Below, one piece after another: positions 1 to 11,570 of a stretch of DNA of 64,000 nucleotides. Source of the DNA: Microbotryum silenes-acaulis. Lineage: Eukaryota; Basidiomycota; Microbotryomycetes; Microbotryales; Microbotryaceae. The translations under genes were made by a program, and so were the position numbers. Where the stretch lies: assembly GCA_003665825.1 (NCBI GenBank), contig QPFY01000010.1, positions 1,178,001 through 1,242,000 of the forward strand, read 5' to 3'. Positions within the stretch are counted from its first letter, which is position 1. Each line of letters starts with the position of its first letter. The notes beneath the pieces were generated by a model, which worked only from the letters and a program-made list of their open reading frames with translations, was not told the DNA's origin and searched no databases.

Positions 1-3000
1 GACGATCCCGACCTTCTCCCCCGGTGCGACGGTGAAGGAAATGTTGTGCAAGACGTCCGGAAGTTCGGGCGCGTAGCGAATCGCGAGCTTCTCGACCGAG
101 ATCGCTCCCTTCGACGGCCAGTGCGCGGGAGGTCGTGGCTCGATGATTTCCGCCGCTTCTTGCTTGACTTCAGAGTACTCCTTTATACGCTCGACCGAGA
201 CCATGGACAATTCGAGCGAAGTGAACCGACGTACGAGGAAGAGCATGTCATTCGCGATACTGAGAGCGAACGTGAGCGCGAAGCCGGCGAGAGAAGCGTC
301 GATCGTATCCCCGGCTTGAAGGAGCACAACACCCGTAAGACCGAGGACCAAGGCCGAAAGCAGTTGGAAGCGAACCGAAAGCCATCGATTGACGGACCAC
401 AAGGTCCAGTAGTACGTCACCTGCGTCGATGCGAGCTCGAGCATGATCTCCATGAAGCGCGACCCGGAGCCGAAAGCACGGATGACGGAAACACCCGCGA
501 CGGCCTCGCCATAAATCGAGTACAGGGGACTCTTGGCGACCGAATCGAGGCGACGCAGTTCGCGCGCGTTCTTGGCGAACAACCGAGCGTGCCACCAATA
601 CGCGATACCGACGATGCCGAACCCGATCAAGAACGTCGGAGCAACGGACGCGATGACGTTGAGCGTCGTGACGACTCCAAGACCAAACATCAAGGCTCGA
701 CCAAAGTTGTCGGGCAATTGACTGTCGACGGCTTCGGTATCCTTACCGAACCTGTTCAACAGTCGACCGAGGGCCTGCGTATCGAAGAAGCGCAGAGGCG
801 CGCGCAGGATAGCCTTGAGGATGATGCGATAGATCCGATCACTTGCACGTAGTGATCCAACGTAGAGCACGAACCACTGCAACGTCGAGAGGACGACGGC
901 GAGCAGCGACAGGAAGCAGTAGATCCCAAGATAGTAGTTGACGCTGTGGTGTCTTCGACCCGTCGTCGCATCGGCTTCAATCTCGTACGACGCACTCCAC
1001 CGGGCGAGCCACAACGACTGCGCGACATCCGCTAGCTTGGCGCCACCGAAAGCGATGGCGAACCAGATCCAGAAGAAAACGCCGCCCCAAAGGCCGAGGT
1101 AAAGCTTCCACACGTCCCACTTGACGGTCCCGATCGCCCTCGACTCCTCCTCGATGAGCTTCCTCGGCGCGGACTTGACATCCACGGCTTTGCTCTTCGG
1201 ATCCAGCTTCGTCACTTGCGCCTGGTCTTCTTCGTCCTCGTCGTCCGACTCGGCCTCACTCGCCGAGCTGTTTGTCTCGGACACGGGCACCGATTCAGCG
1301 ACGAGGTCGACGAGGACCTTGTTCTTGAACTTGGCGCTTGGCGTCGCATGTTTGGCCAGTGATTCAACAGTCGGTTCATCGTCGTCCGCGAGCTTGTAGC
1401 CACCGAACTCGCGGAAGCCGTCCGCATCACCCGAGAAGGCGACACGGCCATTGTCGAGCGAGACGACGAAATCAGCACCGGGCGCCGTTAATTGGACATG
1501 GTGCGAGACGAGAAGGATCGTTCGACCCTCCATCAAGGGCCCCTTGAGGCACTTGTGGTAGATGTGCGAAGCCGTGTGAGCTGCAAACCGGACAAACCAA
1601 TAGAATCAGCCAATTACGCACTGGCCTCATACTGAACTTCATATCCAACTTACCGTCCACGGCGCTCAACACGTCATCTAAAAGCAAAAGCGTCGCCCTC
1701 GAATACACGGCCCTCGCCAAACTGACTCGAGCCTTCTGACCTCCCGAAAGGTTCACGCCCTTCTCTCCGATCTCAGTCAGATCCCCATCAGGAAGAATCG
1801 ACAAGTCGCTATCGAGCGAGCACGCCTCGAGCGTTCGCTTGTACCGACTTGCTCGGAAGGGGAGACCGAAGCAGATGTTGGCTCGGATCGAGGCGTTCTG
1901 CAACCAAGCCGTTTGCGGGACAAACGCGGTATGATTGGGGTGCAACCAGTTTTCCTCGGTCAGGAACGTGTCCCAATCGATCGTAGGCAAGAGGATCGCA
2001 TTCGCCGGTGATCGAGGGCAGACGATTTGGCCCGCCAAGACGTCACATTCTCCGAGTAGTGCAAGCAACATCAACGTCTTGCCCGAGCCAAGGGGACCAC
2101 TGACGAGTGAAATTTTGCCGCGCGGAAAGTTCACGGAGACGTCTTGCAACTCGAAAGGTCGAGCAGCAGGTGTCGACGATCCCGACCCCGAGGGGGAGAC
2201 GGCGTCGTTCTTCTGGGGCCACGTAACCGTGGCGAAGCGGAAAGCGACATCGGGAGATTGGGCCTCGATGGGGGCGTCGGGGTCATCAGTCGTTACGACT
2301 TCGACTTCGGGGGTGTCGAGGTAGCGCTGCAGTCGGCGCAACGAGACCAAGCACTGGATGGCGTTGACGAAAACATCTGGCGCGGCGTTGAGGGCGAAAC
2401 GCAACTCGTTCCAGACGGCCAGCGAGGCGAAGGCGATCGAGGGCGTCAATTCCTTGCCGATGATGTTGGTGTAGACGTAGAACGAGACGATGACGCAGAG
2501 GATGGGCGAGATGCCCCAAATGCCACTGAAGCTGACTTCGAGCAAGTAGTTGCGGCGCAGCTGCTTGAGCTCGAACGCGCGAGCTTCCATGATGCGCTTC
2601 TCAAACGGTTCCTCAAAGGCCATGTACTTGATCATGCGGATGCTCTGAAGGACCTCGTTCATGAGCGACACGCGCTTGTCACGAGCGGCCATGAGCTTGT
2701 CCTGCACATCGGCGAACGCGCTCGAAGTCCAGTGGTTGAGAGGAATGAAGAAGACGGCGACGAGAATGCCGATGAAGGCGGCGTAGTCAAGCAGCTTGTA
2801 GAGGAAGACTGTGATTGGTGAAAAGCGAGCACAAGTGTCAGAAAAGCGGAACGGCGCGTTTGTGCGAATGCCGAAGACCAACACTCACAAGTACCAATGA
2901 TGATCTCCATCGGGGTGTCAATGATGGAGAAGCACCACGCGCTGAAGTCGGCGACTCGATCGACGTCGATCGTCCACAAATTCAGCACGGCGGACTTGCT

Positions 3001-4544
3001 ACCGAAATCGGTCTTGTCCCCGGTATCCCTGCCTTTCTCCTCGCCTCTCTCCTCTCCCTCACCGTCCTCGAAAGAGGGTTGCGCGGCCATGGACACCCCA
3101 GCAACGTCTTTGCGCCTCAGGGTCTTGTCGAAAACGAGCGTGTTGAGCTGGACGCGGATCCTGGTTGACAGCATCGAGTTGGACACGAACCAGAGTTGAC
3201 CACCGACGAGGGCGTCCAAGACGGCGGCGGAGAATAGGCCGAGCGAGTAGGTGTAACCCCACCTCAACGAACCGCCAGGGGTCTCGTTACGGTCTTCCAA
3301 GAACTTGACAAAGCGCTGGAGGAAGTAGGCGGGGAGGTAGTAGATGAAGGCGTTGACGGCGGCGAGGATGGTCTGCCAGACAAAGAGATGGCGGTTGACC
3401 GAGAGCACGCGGTACAAGAGCGGGTTCATCCACTTGGGACCTCCTTTTCCCGACTTTACGCGCATCTTCTCCCAGAGATTGGGTGCGCGATCGTTGGCGG
3501 CGAGCGAGGGCATGTCGTCCTCGGAGAGGGTCTCGACCTTGGACCCGACAGCGAGCACGGGCGAGAGCCATTCAAAGAGCACGTACGAGAGCGGGGAGCA
3601 CGACTTGAATTCGGTGACGGCCTTGTACTCTGACGATGTGGAGGTCGTCTTGGCGTCGTCGTTGTAGAGCTCCGAGGCCTTGAGGGGTTGCACTTTTCTA
3701 GCAAGTGGGGCGCATCGACGGGTATTACCGGTAAGGAGGAACGCGACGAGTTGAAGGAGCGTGTTGGCAACGAGCATGACCATGATAGGAACGTAGGTTT
3801 CCTTGGGGAGGTCGTGGGAAGGCACAGGCGAGGTTGTGGCCGGAAGAACGATGCGCACGGTCGTCGTGAGCAGCGCGGAACCGGTCAGGGTCGCGAGCGT
3901 AACGGTATAGTCCCAATGGCGGTCAATGTCGGCGTCCGAGTTGGAGAGGAAGTACGAAGCTGATGCGATATAGGCGCACACGGACTGTTGGGCGAAGTGA
4001 AATCGAAGGTCAGTGGCCTACATCTGCCAGTGGAGGGTGATGCGCCCCGTAGCTCCTGCGGAGCCGAGAGCATGACGTTGTTCGCATGCCGCGTGTCCCT
4101 CTTTCCCCCAGTATGAGCTTTGCATCGACTGACCCAAAAGACGATCATGATGGCACTATCGATAAGAGATGTCTTGGATGCGCCTCGTAGTGCGTCCCAT
4201 GCGATCGCAAACATATTGAGCGAAACGAGCAGCAGCAGCACGAGGATGGTCGCGAGCTTGCGAACCCTCAGTCGGCGGTAGTGGCGCTCCACGTCCATCT
4301 CGTAGTCGAAATCGATCTTGGGCGGGTTGATGGCGGGTGCAGTCGCATCATCTTGAGCAGCATCGTCGTCGGTCGGGAGGACGATTTGGCCCTGCTGGGG
4401 AGGCCGGGACAGGACGAGGCATACCGCCGCGACGACCACGAGTACGGCCAGGAGCAGCCCGGGCAGCTGGTCGAACAGCGCTCGGCGAAGCGGGCTCGAG
4501 CTCGCACTCGCCGGCTGGATCGACAGCAGCAGGATCGCCAACAT
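1..4544 (-). CDS. ABC transporter, ABCC/MRP family (3' end beyond window)
   Basis: Full-size ATP-driven exporter of the ABCC (MRP, Ybt1/Bpt1-like) family, expected in vacuolar or plasma membrane. Exons complement(<1..1580, 1654..2808, 2889..3984, 4134..4544), phases consistent; 1414 residues lie in the window. The N-terminus has extra hydrophobic segments, then a first membrane domain. NBD1 follows with Walker A GPLGSGKT near residue 745, signature LSGGQKARVSLARA and Walker B LLLLDDVLSAVD; splicing 1581-1653 restores the family's VDAHTASHIY. A second membrane domain follows, and the window ends at VAPGEKVGIV, just before the NBD2 Walker A. Start 4544 was preferred to an in-frame ATG at 4658 because the protein then opens directly with a hydrophobic segment. 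Substrate cannot be told from sequence. Confidence 0.9.
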
Positions 4545-4853
4545 CGCGTCTTTGGTGGGTCTCTTTCGAGAGGAAGGCGGTGTGGGGGAAGAGAGGAGTT
4601 TCGGACGCCGACGGGTCAGCACTCTTCGCGGACCGCGTGGAAACCGACACCGGCACACGTCGAGTCAGACCAGTCAGGCGCTACCCACCACCATGGGTGG
4701 GCCGCCCCCCTGGGCGTGGCGCGCATGCGTTTAGAGTGGAGTAGGCGAGAGAAATGCCTGTTCGCTTCTGCACCTTATTCGTTTCGCTCGAACGGCAGTG
4801 CTCATTGCCTCTACACTCGCGAAACTTTTCGATCGACCCTATCGGTACCGACA
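4545..4853. promoter_or_regulatory. Divergent intergenic promoter
   Basis: About 310 bases between the divergently transcribed ABC transporter and the gene at 4854. It must hold both 5' UTRs and promoters. I see no clear TATA box or repeated motif. Confidence 0.4.
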
Positions 4854-5480
4854 ATGACGACTGCTTCGACCTCTACCAACGACCACGCTGCGCTCTCATC
4901 CACAGAGTCGCCGGCGGCAACGATCGGTGGCGCCGCGGGCGTGGCCCCGCAATTGCCCCCGATGCAACTCTCCGGCGCCCTGGACACGACGGCGTGTACC
5001 ACTTACGATGGCGCCTTGTTCGGCATCTCTGCCGAAACGATCAAGTGGGCGAAGGATCGCAAGGATCCTCCGATGTCGTGTCTGTCACGACACCAACAAG
5101 TGAAGATGAGTCTGGATTATGGTGTGGGTTTCAAGGCGCGAATGGAGGCGGGTCTGGTCTTCGACGGTTGCCTGCCGCGCACGCAATGGCAGGACGCGCG
5201 CTATTCCTATGTGCTCCTTGTCAAGGAGGCGGTCGACCCGATGACGGCCTCGATCATCGTCGGAGGCGCACTGTCGCCTTCGGAGATGTTTGACCGACAC
5301 TTCGAGTCCGTTGCGATGCGGACCTGTGACTCGAACTGGTTCATCATGCGTAAATACGACTTGACGGTCCGTTCTTTGTGGTGGTCGGGATTCAAGGTCT
5401 CGAAGATAAAGGTTTTCGGACCCTTCGACCAGTCGATCATGGCTCAGGTCTCGGCTGCTGTAAGAACTCGGCAGTTCTAG
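4854..5480 (+). CDS. Hypothetical protein, 208 residues, stop inside a repeat
   Basis: Single open frame from an ATG in good context (ACAATGACG). I do not recognise it. The first 45 residues are Ser/Thr/Ala-rich and look disordered; the rest is a compact mixed domain with many Trp, Cys and aromatic residues (for example SLWWSGFKVSKIKVFGPFDQ). No signal peptide or membrane segment. The last codons, TTC TAG, lie in a 28-base sequence that recurs at 25262, so the C-terminus may be altered by an insertion. Alternatively, GTAAGA at 5460 could be a splice donor to TTACAG near 5530, but that gives a stop seven codons on. Upstream in-frame ATGs back to 4281 overlap the neighbour's first exon and are unlikely. 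Confidence 0.5.
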   Translation: MTTASTSTNDHAALSSTESPAATIGGAAGVAPQLPPMQLSGALDTTACTTYDGALFGISAETIKWAKDRKDPPMSCLSRHQQVKMSLDYGVGFKARMEAGLVFDGCLPRTQWQDARYSYVLLVKEAVDPMTASIIVGGALSPSEMFDRHFESVAMRTCDSNWFIMRKYDLTVRSLWWSGFKVSKIKVFGPFDQSIMAQVSAAVRTRQF

Positions 5481-5502
5481 CTACTCAGAGGCTACTTATA
5501 GG
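5475..5502 (+). repeat. Dispersed 28-base repeat, copy A
   Basis: The 28 bases beginning TTCTAGCTACTCAGAGG and ending TTATAGG are identical at 25262-25289. Looser similarity continues upstream (AGAACTCG in both). It may be the end of a transposable element, for example the TC-starting 5' end of a Helitron; that identity is inference. Confidence 0.6.
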
Positions 5503-6000
5503 GCTGTTCTGTAAGGCATCCCCTTACAGCTGCCCTCAACGTCGCCATGAAGTGGGCTGAGCTCGCGGCCGAGCACCAGTCGTCGTGTGCCCGGGCGAGG
5601 GAGCGCCCCGCGAAAACCGCACCGGCTATTCTTAGCAACACGAAGGCTGGCATGTGGTGCTTGATTTCAGTGTACAGAGCGCAGTGGTAGGAGATCGGAA
5701 GCGATACGGAAGGTCACGGTGACAAGCGTATGTTTTGTTGATTCATGCAGGGACCACGCAATGATTATGCGAATTGAATGGATACATTGGTCCGTGCGCG
5801 CCGATCGATCCGGTTCTCTCGTTACATATCTCGGCCGAGACTAACTTGAAATCGCCGATGAACGAGTTGATAACGAGCAAGAACCTAATGAGCGGACGAC
5901 TCGGAATCGTGGCGAAAGTCATCAGATCAGATCTTGTTGACCGAGTCGAGCCAAGTCCATGTATGGGATGATTGCGGGAGGAAGCGATGGCGTCGGAGTG
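5503..6000. other. Intergenic, no gene seen
   Basis: Follows the repeat. A short open stretch at 5540-5690 ends in TAG but has no start or splice support. The sequence contains a small ATCAGATCAGATC stretch at about 5922, like the GATC-rich repeats near 45 and 53 kb. Confidence 0.4.
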
Positions 6001-6954
6001 TCAGTGATACTGAACGAGCCGGTGACGTCGACGGTCGGCAACGATGACTTCTCCCCAGCAGTCCGAGATGATGGCGATCCGGCACCCCTCGTGATCGAGG
6101 ACGACGAGGTAGGCTGTGTCATCATCATGGATGGCGAAGCCAGGCGCGTACATGCGTGCCGATTGCGTGAGCACATCCCGTGCCAGGTCGAGCAAGACAT
6201 TGGCGAGAGGATATGGGGTTTCACGCGAATCATCTTCCGAGTCCCAGGCTTCAAAAGCCAACGGCACGAGCGTAGCGCGCGCGATCGATCCCGCCTTCGC
6301 CGAGGTCAGCCCGTTGCAGCACGTCAAAAAATGGTGGTGTTCGATCAGATCAGGGCTGCCGGGGTGGCATAGGTTGGATAAACGAGCACACCGTTTTGCA
6401 TGTGCGAGCGTCAGATGTGGCTGCCGACCACGCGCACCGGATGCCTGTGCCGACATTGAGTCGCGAACCAAATTCTTTGAATCAGCGTCCTCACATACGA
6501 CCTCTGGAATGGCCACTTCTGGGAGCATGGCACTCGCAAATTGCGCAAGTGGTAAGACCCAGTCTGCCATCCTTTGCTCGATCGGTCGCCTGCAGTCCAC
6601 GTCGAACATGGCTCGAAGCGCTGATCGGCCAACTTGAGCGAGAGCTTCTTGCGCCTGTTCACTGAATTCGGTTGGCTCAATCCCAAACGCCGAGTGCACC
6701 AAGCCGGACGTGCTGCACATCACGATGCGTGGGATGACCTCATACTTGATGAAGGCGCAATCGACGTCTTCATTCAGCTCGGGTAACAGAAGCCTCTCGA
6801 TCATACCATCGTAGGCTCGGTTGTGAGGGGGTGCGTTATGACTTGGGAACGAGGGGAGGTCACAGTACTGCGATCTCCACAACAACGAATCCAACGAATC
6901 CAACGACGTGTCTGAACGCGCGGGTGAAGGCGGGCTCGACGAGGTTGGCTTCAC
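6001..6954 (-). CDS. Hypothetical protein, 317 residues, possible FunK1-like remnant
   Basis: One open frame without introns. The Ser/Pro-rich N-terminus is followed by a region whose C-terminal part (residues about 235-300, with LANVLLDLARDVL and YAPGFAIHDDDTAYLVVLD) vaguely resembles the region before the kinase lobe of fungal FunK1-type proteins, where a helix precedes strands describing a WDRAG-like element. That resemblance is weak and from memory. No kinase motifs follow: the frame stops soon after, and another frame stays open to about 5922, so the gene could be truncated, frameshifted or spliced. It sits in a gene-poor, repeat-bordered stretch. It may also be a lineage-specific gene of unknown role. 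Confidence 0.35.
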   Translation of the reverse strand: MKPTSSSPPSPARSDTSLDSLDSLLWRSQYCDLPSFPSHNAPPHNRAYDGMIERLLLPELNEDVDCAFIKYEVIPRIVMCSTSGLVHSAFGIEPTEFSEQAQEALAQVGRSALRAMFDVDCRRPIEQRMADWVLPLAQFASAMLPEVAIPEVVCEDADSKNLVRDSMSAQASGARGRQPHLTLAHAKRCARLSNLCHPGSPDLIEHHHFLTCCNGLTSAKAGSIARATLVPLAFEAWDSEDDSRETPYPLANVLLDLARDVLTQSARMYAPGFAIHDDDTAYLVVLDHEGCRIAIISDCWGEVIVADRRRHRLVQYH

Positions 6955-7823
6955 AGACGAGAAGGGCTGTGGCTTGTCAGAAGCGGCACATCGAGCCGTG
7001 CGAACCGTAGATTAGCAAATCTGCGACTCGAACCGAGTCTGGCGGCAGTAATGATACTTGCACAAACTTCTTGTTCAGCTCGTTCGTCGAATGCATTGGG
7101 TGGTGGTGCGACACTGCACTCAGGGGCAAGCACACCAGCGGGGTCGGTGACTCAACCTCGCACTGTTCCAACTTCAACCGTGCGCATGTAGCACTGCTTC
7201 GAGTTTGGCGCTTGCTGGTGGCCACTGGTGGGAGGTAGTTGAGCGTAGGATTGGGAGGGCCACGTTGAACCCTTCGCATGTTTGCCATGCTGGAATAATG
7301 ACGCAGGGCGTCCAAGCCAGGCTAGGCTGAATTCTGGATGGGTGGAGCGAACGAGAGAGAACCTAAAAAGGGAACCGGGTGTAGTCAAAAACCTGCACTA
7401 AATGTAATTAAGATGCTTAATGTTCGAGCTTTCGCGGACACGCGCCGCGCTGTGCCTGAGACAGTCTACTGACAGTCTGGGATTGTTAGAGGTCGGCTTG
7501 AGACTGTCTGATGAAAGATTACCTACAGCTGAGGCGATCGGAAACGTATCTCCGAAACCCGGCGGATGAAGGCACGAGTCCACTCTAGCCACGCACCGGC
7601 CGAAACTATTTGAAGTCACGAGAAGCAAAAGCATAAGCTCGTGCTCTTTTCATGATTTCAGATAAGCGCTACCAACAGAACCGCGCTTTCCAGATCGGTC
7701 CGGGAAGAGGTCCGAGCGCGTGGACGGACTCGCTCGATGTTCTGCGGCGACACGCGCGCCGGAGTGATTGCTCGTCTTGCCTCCTTCCACCCACCCACCC
7801 AGCCACAAGAGACGTTGCTCAAT
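6955..7823. other. Intergenic, upstream of COPE
   Basis: About 870 bases between the divergent ORF at 6954 and COPE. Short open frames exist on the minus strand (6977-7315) but show no domain or splice support. The last 200 bases form the COPE promoter and 5' UTR. Confidence 0.4.
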
Positions 7824-9320
7824 ATGGACACGATCAGTGACGCGGACTACTATGTCATTTCCTTGTTCCAGAATGGTCAGTGCTCGAACGTACAAAGCTG
7901 AGATGGTGTGAACGTGTGCCGTGAATACGTGAATACGTGAATACGTGAATACGTGAATACGTGAATACGTGAATACGTGCATACGTGCATACGTGCATAC
8001 GTGCATACGTGCATACGTGCATACGTGCATACGTGCATACGTGGTTGGTTCACCACAACCCCTCGACGCGCCACGTACACGCTCCCTCCGTGGTCGACCG
8101 TCCGCCTCCCGCTGCGTAGGGAACAGCTCACTAACGGTGACCTCCTTCTGTGCAGGTTCTTACCGGTCTGCGCTCTCGGCCTATTCGGAGCTCCCGTCCG
8201 CCTCGACCCTTCCGACGCTCTACGCCGCGCGTGCACACCTCGCCCTCTCGCCTCCCTCCCCTTCCTCCGCTCTCTCGCTCCTCTCCTCCCTCGAACGAAC
8301 GCTCGATACGCGTGCTCTCACCGCGTTGGCCAACTTCCTCTCGGGAGATCACGAGGGCGCAATCGAGGAATTGGAGGAGGTGCAGATCGAACTGGGCGAA
8401 GGGGGTTTGGAGGAGGGGGAGGAGGGAAGGTTCGTGCGAGGTGTGCTCGGCACGGTTTGGTGGTTGAGTGGGGACGAAGGCAGGAGGGAAGAAGCGGTCG
8501 AGATTTTGAACGAGGCCGTTCAATTGGGAGCCGATCAGGAGTGGTACGTCTTTTGGGATCAGTACCCCGCCGTTCAAAGAATCCAACAGTCGACTGACGC
8601 GCGTTTGCAAAATCCCGCAGCCTCGGTATCCTCACGCACCTTTACCAATCCCTTTCCCTGCCTCAAAGATCTCTCGCCCTCCTCACTTCCCCCCAAACCA
8701 CCTCCTTCACCTCCGACTCGCTCCAATCCCAACTCTTTACCGCCCGGACGAACCTCTCCTTGGGTCCTAAACAACGCTACGAGCAAGCTTACTACGTCTA
8801 TGAAGAGATCAAGGGTTTACACGGTGGGAGGGGGGAAAGTACTTTGGCGGGGGTGGCGGTCAGTCAGGCTTGTTTGGGCAGGTGGGACGAGGCCGTGCAG
8901 GCGATCTTGGAGGGGTTGGAGATGGTACGTTCTCGAACGTGTGAAGCATCTATTCGCCGCTTCGGCAACTGATTCCCCCCCTGCGGCGTTCGATTCCTGA
9001 ATTCGCATGGGATAGAACCCGAGTCACCCGACTTTGTTGGCGAATTTTATCGCGCTCGCGAAGTACTACACCCCCAATGCTCAAGATTCCGAAGCGTTGA
9101 CGGCCGAAAAGGCATTGGCGTACGTACCACCGCCCACTCTCTCTCAAAAGACTCCCCAAGAAAGAAGGCTCATCCCCCGCCTCCTTTTGATATTCGGCGC
9201 TTTCTTGCTCGCAGTTCCTTACAAGCTTTAGAACCTACGCACCCTTTCGTGGTCGAGTTGACGAACAAGAGCGACGCGTTCGATAAGGCCGCGGGCAAGT
9301 TTGGCAAGGCGTCGCAGTAA
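7824..9320 (+). CDS. COPE (SEC28): Coatomer subunit epsilon
   Basis: Epsilon-COP of the COPI coat, which stabilises alpha-COP in retrograde Golgi-to-ER traffic. Join(7824..7875, 8156..8543, 8621..8924, 9016..9119, 9215..9320), 317 residues, close to the usual 290-310. It begins MDTISDADYYVISLFQNGSY and consists of TPR-like helical pairs, including the family's TNKSDAFDKAA tail just before the stop. All junction phases agree (G/GT, TG/C, phase 0, GC/T). Intron 1 (280 bases) is long for this genome because it holds an octamer array. It is convergent with the lactonase gene, 207 bases apart. Confidence 0.92.
7921..8040 (+). repeat. Octamer minisatellite in COPE intron 1
   Basis: Fifteen tandem 8-base units: seven GTGAATAC (7921-7976) then eight GTGCATAC (7977-8040), with no interruption. 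The array is wholly inside the first intron. Each unit junction creates TACGTG. Confidence 0.97.
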
Positions 9321-9527
9321 ATGCTTTCACAGCAGGGGAGGATGAAGGGGTGTAGATTTTAAGATCCTATGATTCGTGGTTCGTGGGCGCGTGTAATGAC
9401 TCATTTCAGACTGTTTTGAATCGGGGGGTTTTTTTTTTTTCGAAGCGAGGTATATGGAGCTGAACAGTAATGAGGCAAACTCTATTTCTTTCCTCCCTTC
9501 CCACTCCTACCCATCCCATTTCCCCCC

Positions 9528-10706
9528 TCACTCAAATAAATTCTGAACGACCTTCCCCACCTTCTCCAAACCTGCCTTATTCCAAATCACACAAGTCGGC
9601 TGCTGCACCTCCACCTCTCCCACCCATTCCAATTGCGCTCCTACCCGCTTATAAACGACGACCTTATTCGAATGCTGTAAAGCCACAGCCAAATAATCAC
9701 CTTCCGGACTGAGGGACATGTGTCGGGGATGTAAGCCGGGGAGGGGAAAGAAGGTCGGCTTGGTGGAGGTCGTCTTGCCCGTCGCGAGATCGAGGTCAAA
9801 GATGGAGAGGAGGTCGTGGGCTTTGAGAGCGGGGAATTGCTTGGGTGATCGATTCGAAATGAAGAGGTGTTGTCGATCGGGGGAAAGGACCAGTTCACCA
9901 CCTAACCAATGCAAAGTCGGTTGATTCGAAGGTACGATCGAGAGCGTTTGTAAGATCGTCCAGGTGAGATGTGGGGAAGGTTCGACGGGGTAATCGAGTC
10001 GAGCGATGAGTAGCGTACTCGAAAGTTCGTTCACGAGGTACACGAGCGTAGGGTCTGATAAAGTCCCTTCCCCTGCGAAGAGTAAATGCCTAGGTCCACT
10101 TCCAGGCGCGACGGGTAAAGAGTCCAAGGGGGTGAGATCTCCCGAGGGGGTGTGCGTATCAAAGACCCGGACGCGGTCCGAGCCTAAATCGCAGACGAGG
10201 AGGTATCGTCCGGTGGGTTCGAGCGCGACTTGGTGCGCGTGCGGTCCGGCTTGACGATCCAGTTGGGGTCCCGCACCGGTGAAGACGATGGATTGCGGCG
10301 TCGTTTCAGAGAGGTAGGAACCTGTTTTCGGGTCCAAAGCGATGTTGCTCACAGATCCGGAGACGTAATTGGCCGCGTAGAGGTGCGCGTGGTCCGAGGA
10401 GAGAATTAGGTCCACGGGTCCGGTTTGGTTCGAGACTTGGAGCGTGGCCTGGAGGTGCAGGGTCGTAGGATCCTGGGCGTCGATCGAATAGGATGAATGC
10501 AAGGCGTAAGGATGGGAATCCTCGTCGGCGGTATAGATCGTCGTTCCATGTTGGGTCAACCACGAGGGAGCGGAACCGAGAGAGGGGAGGCTGAGCTGAT
10601 TGGAGACCGTTAGGGAGGCGGCGGAGGAGGTATAGGGTACGGTCAGGTTGAGGGAGAAGAGTGCGCTGGCGTAGGATCCGACGTAGAGGATGTGCGAGGC
10701 GCTCAT
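9528..10706 (-). CDS. Lactonase-family seven-bladed beta-propeller protein
   Basis: Intronless, 392 residues, the usual size for the lactonase (PF10282) family that includes fungal carboxy-cis,cis-muconate cyclase and bacterial 6-phosphogluconolactonase. The start MSASHILYVGSYASALFSLN matches the family's first blade, and repeated strands follow (TIYTADEDS, HLYAANYVSGSVS, YLLVCDLGSDRVRVFD, HLFISNRS, YLAVALQHSNKVVVYK). No signal peptide. The substrate is unknown; the aromatic-degradation and pentose-phosphate roles of relatives are both possible. It diverges from FAB1 across 864 bases. Confidence 0.85.
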   Translation of the reverse strand: MSASHILYVGSYASALFSLNLTVPYTSSAASLTVSNQLSLPSLGSAPSWLTQHGTTIYTADEDSHPYALHSSYSIDAQDPTTLHLQATLQVSNQTGPVDLILSSDHAHLYAANYVSGSVSNIALDPKTGSYLSETTPQSIVFTGAGPQLDRQAGPHAHQVALEPTGRYLLVCDLGSDRVRVFDTHTPSGDLTPLDSLPVAPGSGPRHLLFAGEGTLSDPTLVYLVNELSSTLLIARLDYPVEPSPHLTWTILQTLSIVPSNQPTLHWLGGELVLSPDRQHLFISNRSPKQFPALKAHDLLSIFDLDLATGKTTSTKPTFFPLPGLHPRHMSLSPEGDYLAVALQHSNKVVVYKRVGAQLEWVGEVEVQQPTCVIWNKAGLEKVGKVVQNLFE

Positions 10707-11570
10707 GGTGATGCTGAGTAGAGCAAAGAGTTGGTTGGGTGGTGGGATGTGGGGTGCGTGCGCAGGTTGGTCAAGTGACTACTCTCGTGAGACCGACGCT
10801 AGCGGATGAGCCAGGTGGGATGATGTCACAGCGGAAGGCCCGACAAGTGCTCGGACACCTGGGGCGGGACTCGGGCTCAGTTTGCACGTCGGTCGATGGA
10901 GGTGGGGCACACACGCACTCACAGACACGCGAAGGGAGAGCAACGAAAGAAGGGAGCAACACAAACTCGGTATCGTCCGTGCAGTGATGCCCACTTGATT
11001 TGCGTTTTCCGAGCTCGGACTCAGGCCTCGAGCGATCGGAAACCACGTGTGGTGGGGCGCCAGTCGTCGTGCTGGACTTTAGTCCGAGCCTACTACTGAG
11101 GTCGGTGAAGTCTCTGACTCGATCGAATCTTGCGAACTCGATTTATTTCAGTGGGCCTACTAATCTGCACCGCCGATAATCGCGGAATACGTCAATCAAA
11201 CCTCAATTTGGAACGAAAATGATGTTGACCTCACCCCGAGCTACCCCGAGCTACTCCTTTGGGTTCGCTGACCCGTCGATCGCGTGCACCTCGTCTCCTC
11301 TTTCGTTCTTCCAACTCGGTCACCAACGGGTCGGCGAGCGCTGCACGCCCCACTCTTGCGTGCCGACGCCGGCTGCGTCATAGGAACGAGCAAGTGCACG
11401 ACGCTGCGTGGACGCTTGTGGTAGTGGGTTAGTGAGGTGGTGGTCAACGCGAGCGTGGGGAAGTGATCACGTGCTGACTCATCCGCTGTCAACACTGGGT
11501 TGTCGCTAGGTCGCACCAACTCTAGCTCCCCGTTGGGTACGCCCTGCCAGAGCGCACGGAAACCATCATC
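10707..11570. promoter_or_regulatory. Divergent intergenic region, lactonase/FAB1
   Basis: Carries both promoters. It contains a short tandem decamer (CCCCGAGCTA twice, from about 11234) and clustered direct GTCGG/CGACC words. No gene is evident; the open frames here are short and unsupported. Confidence 0.4.

Noticed and set aside
7650..8030. Long open frames encoding repeated MHVCTYAR-like peptides
   Set aside because: They are translations of the octamer array inside COPE intron 1; an 8-base unit stays open in several frames.
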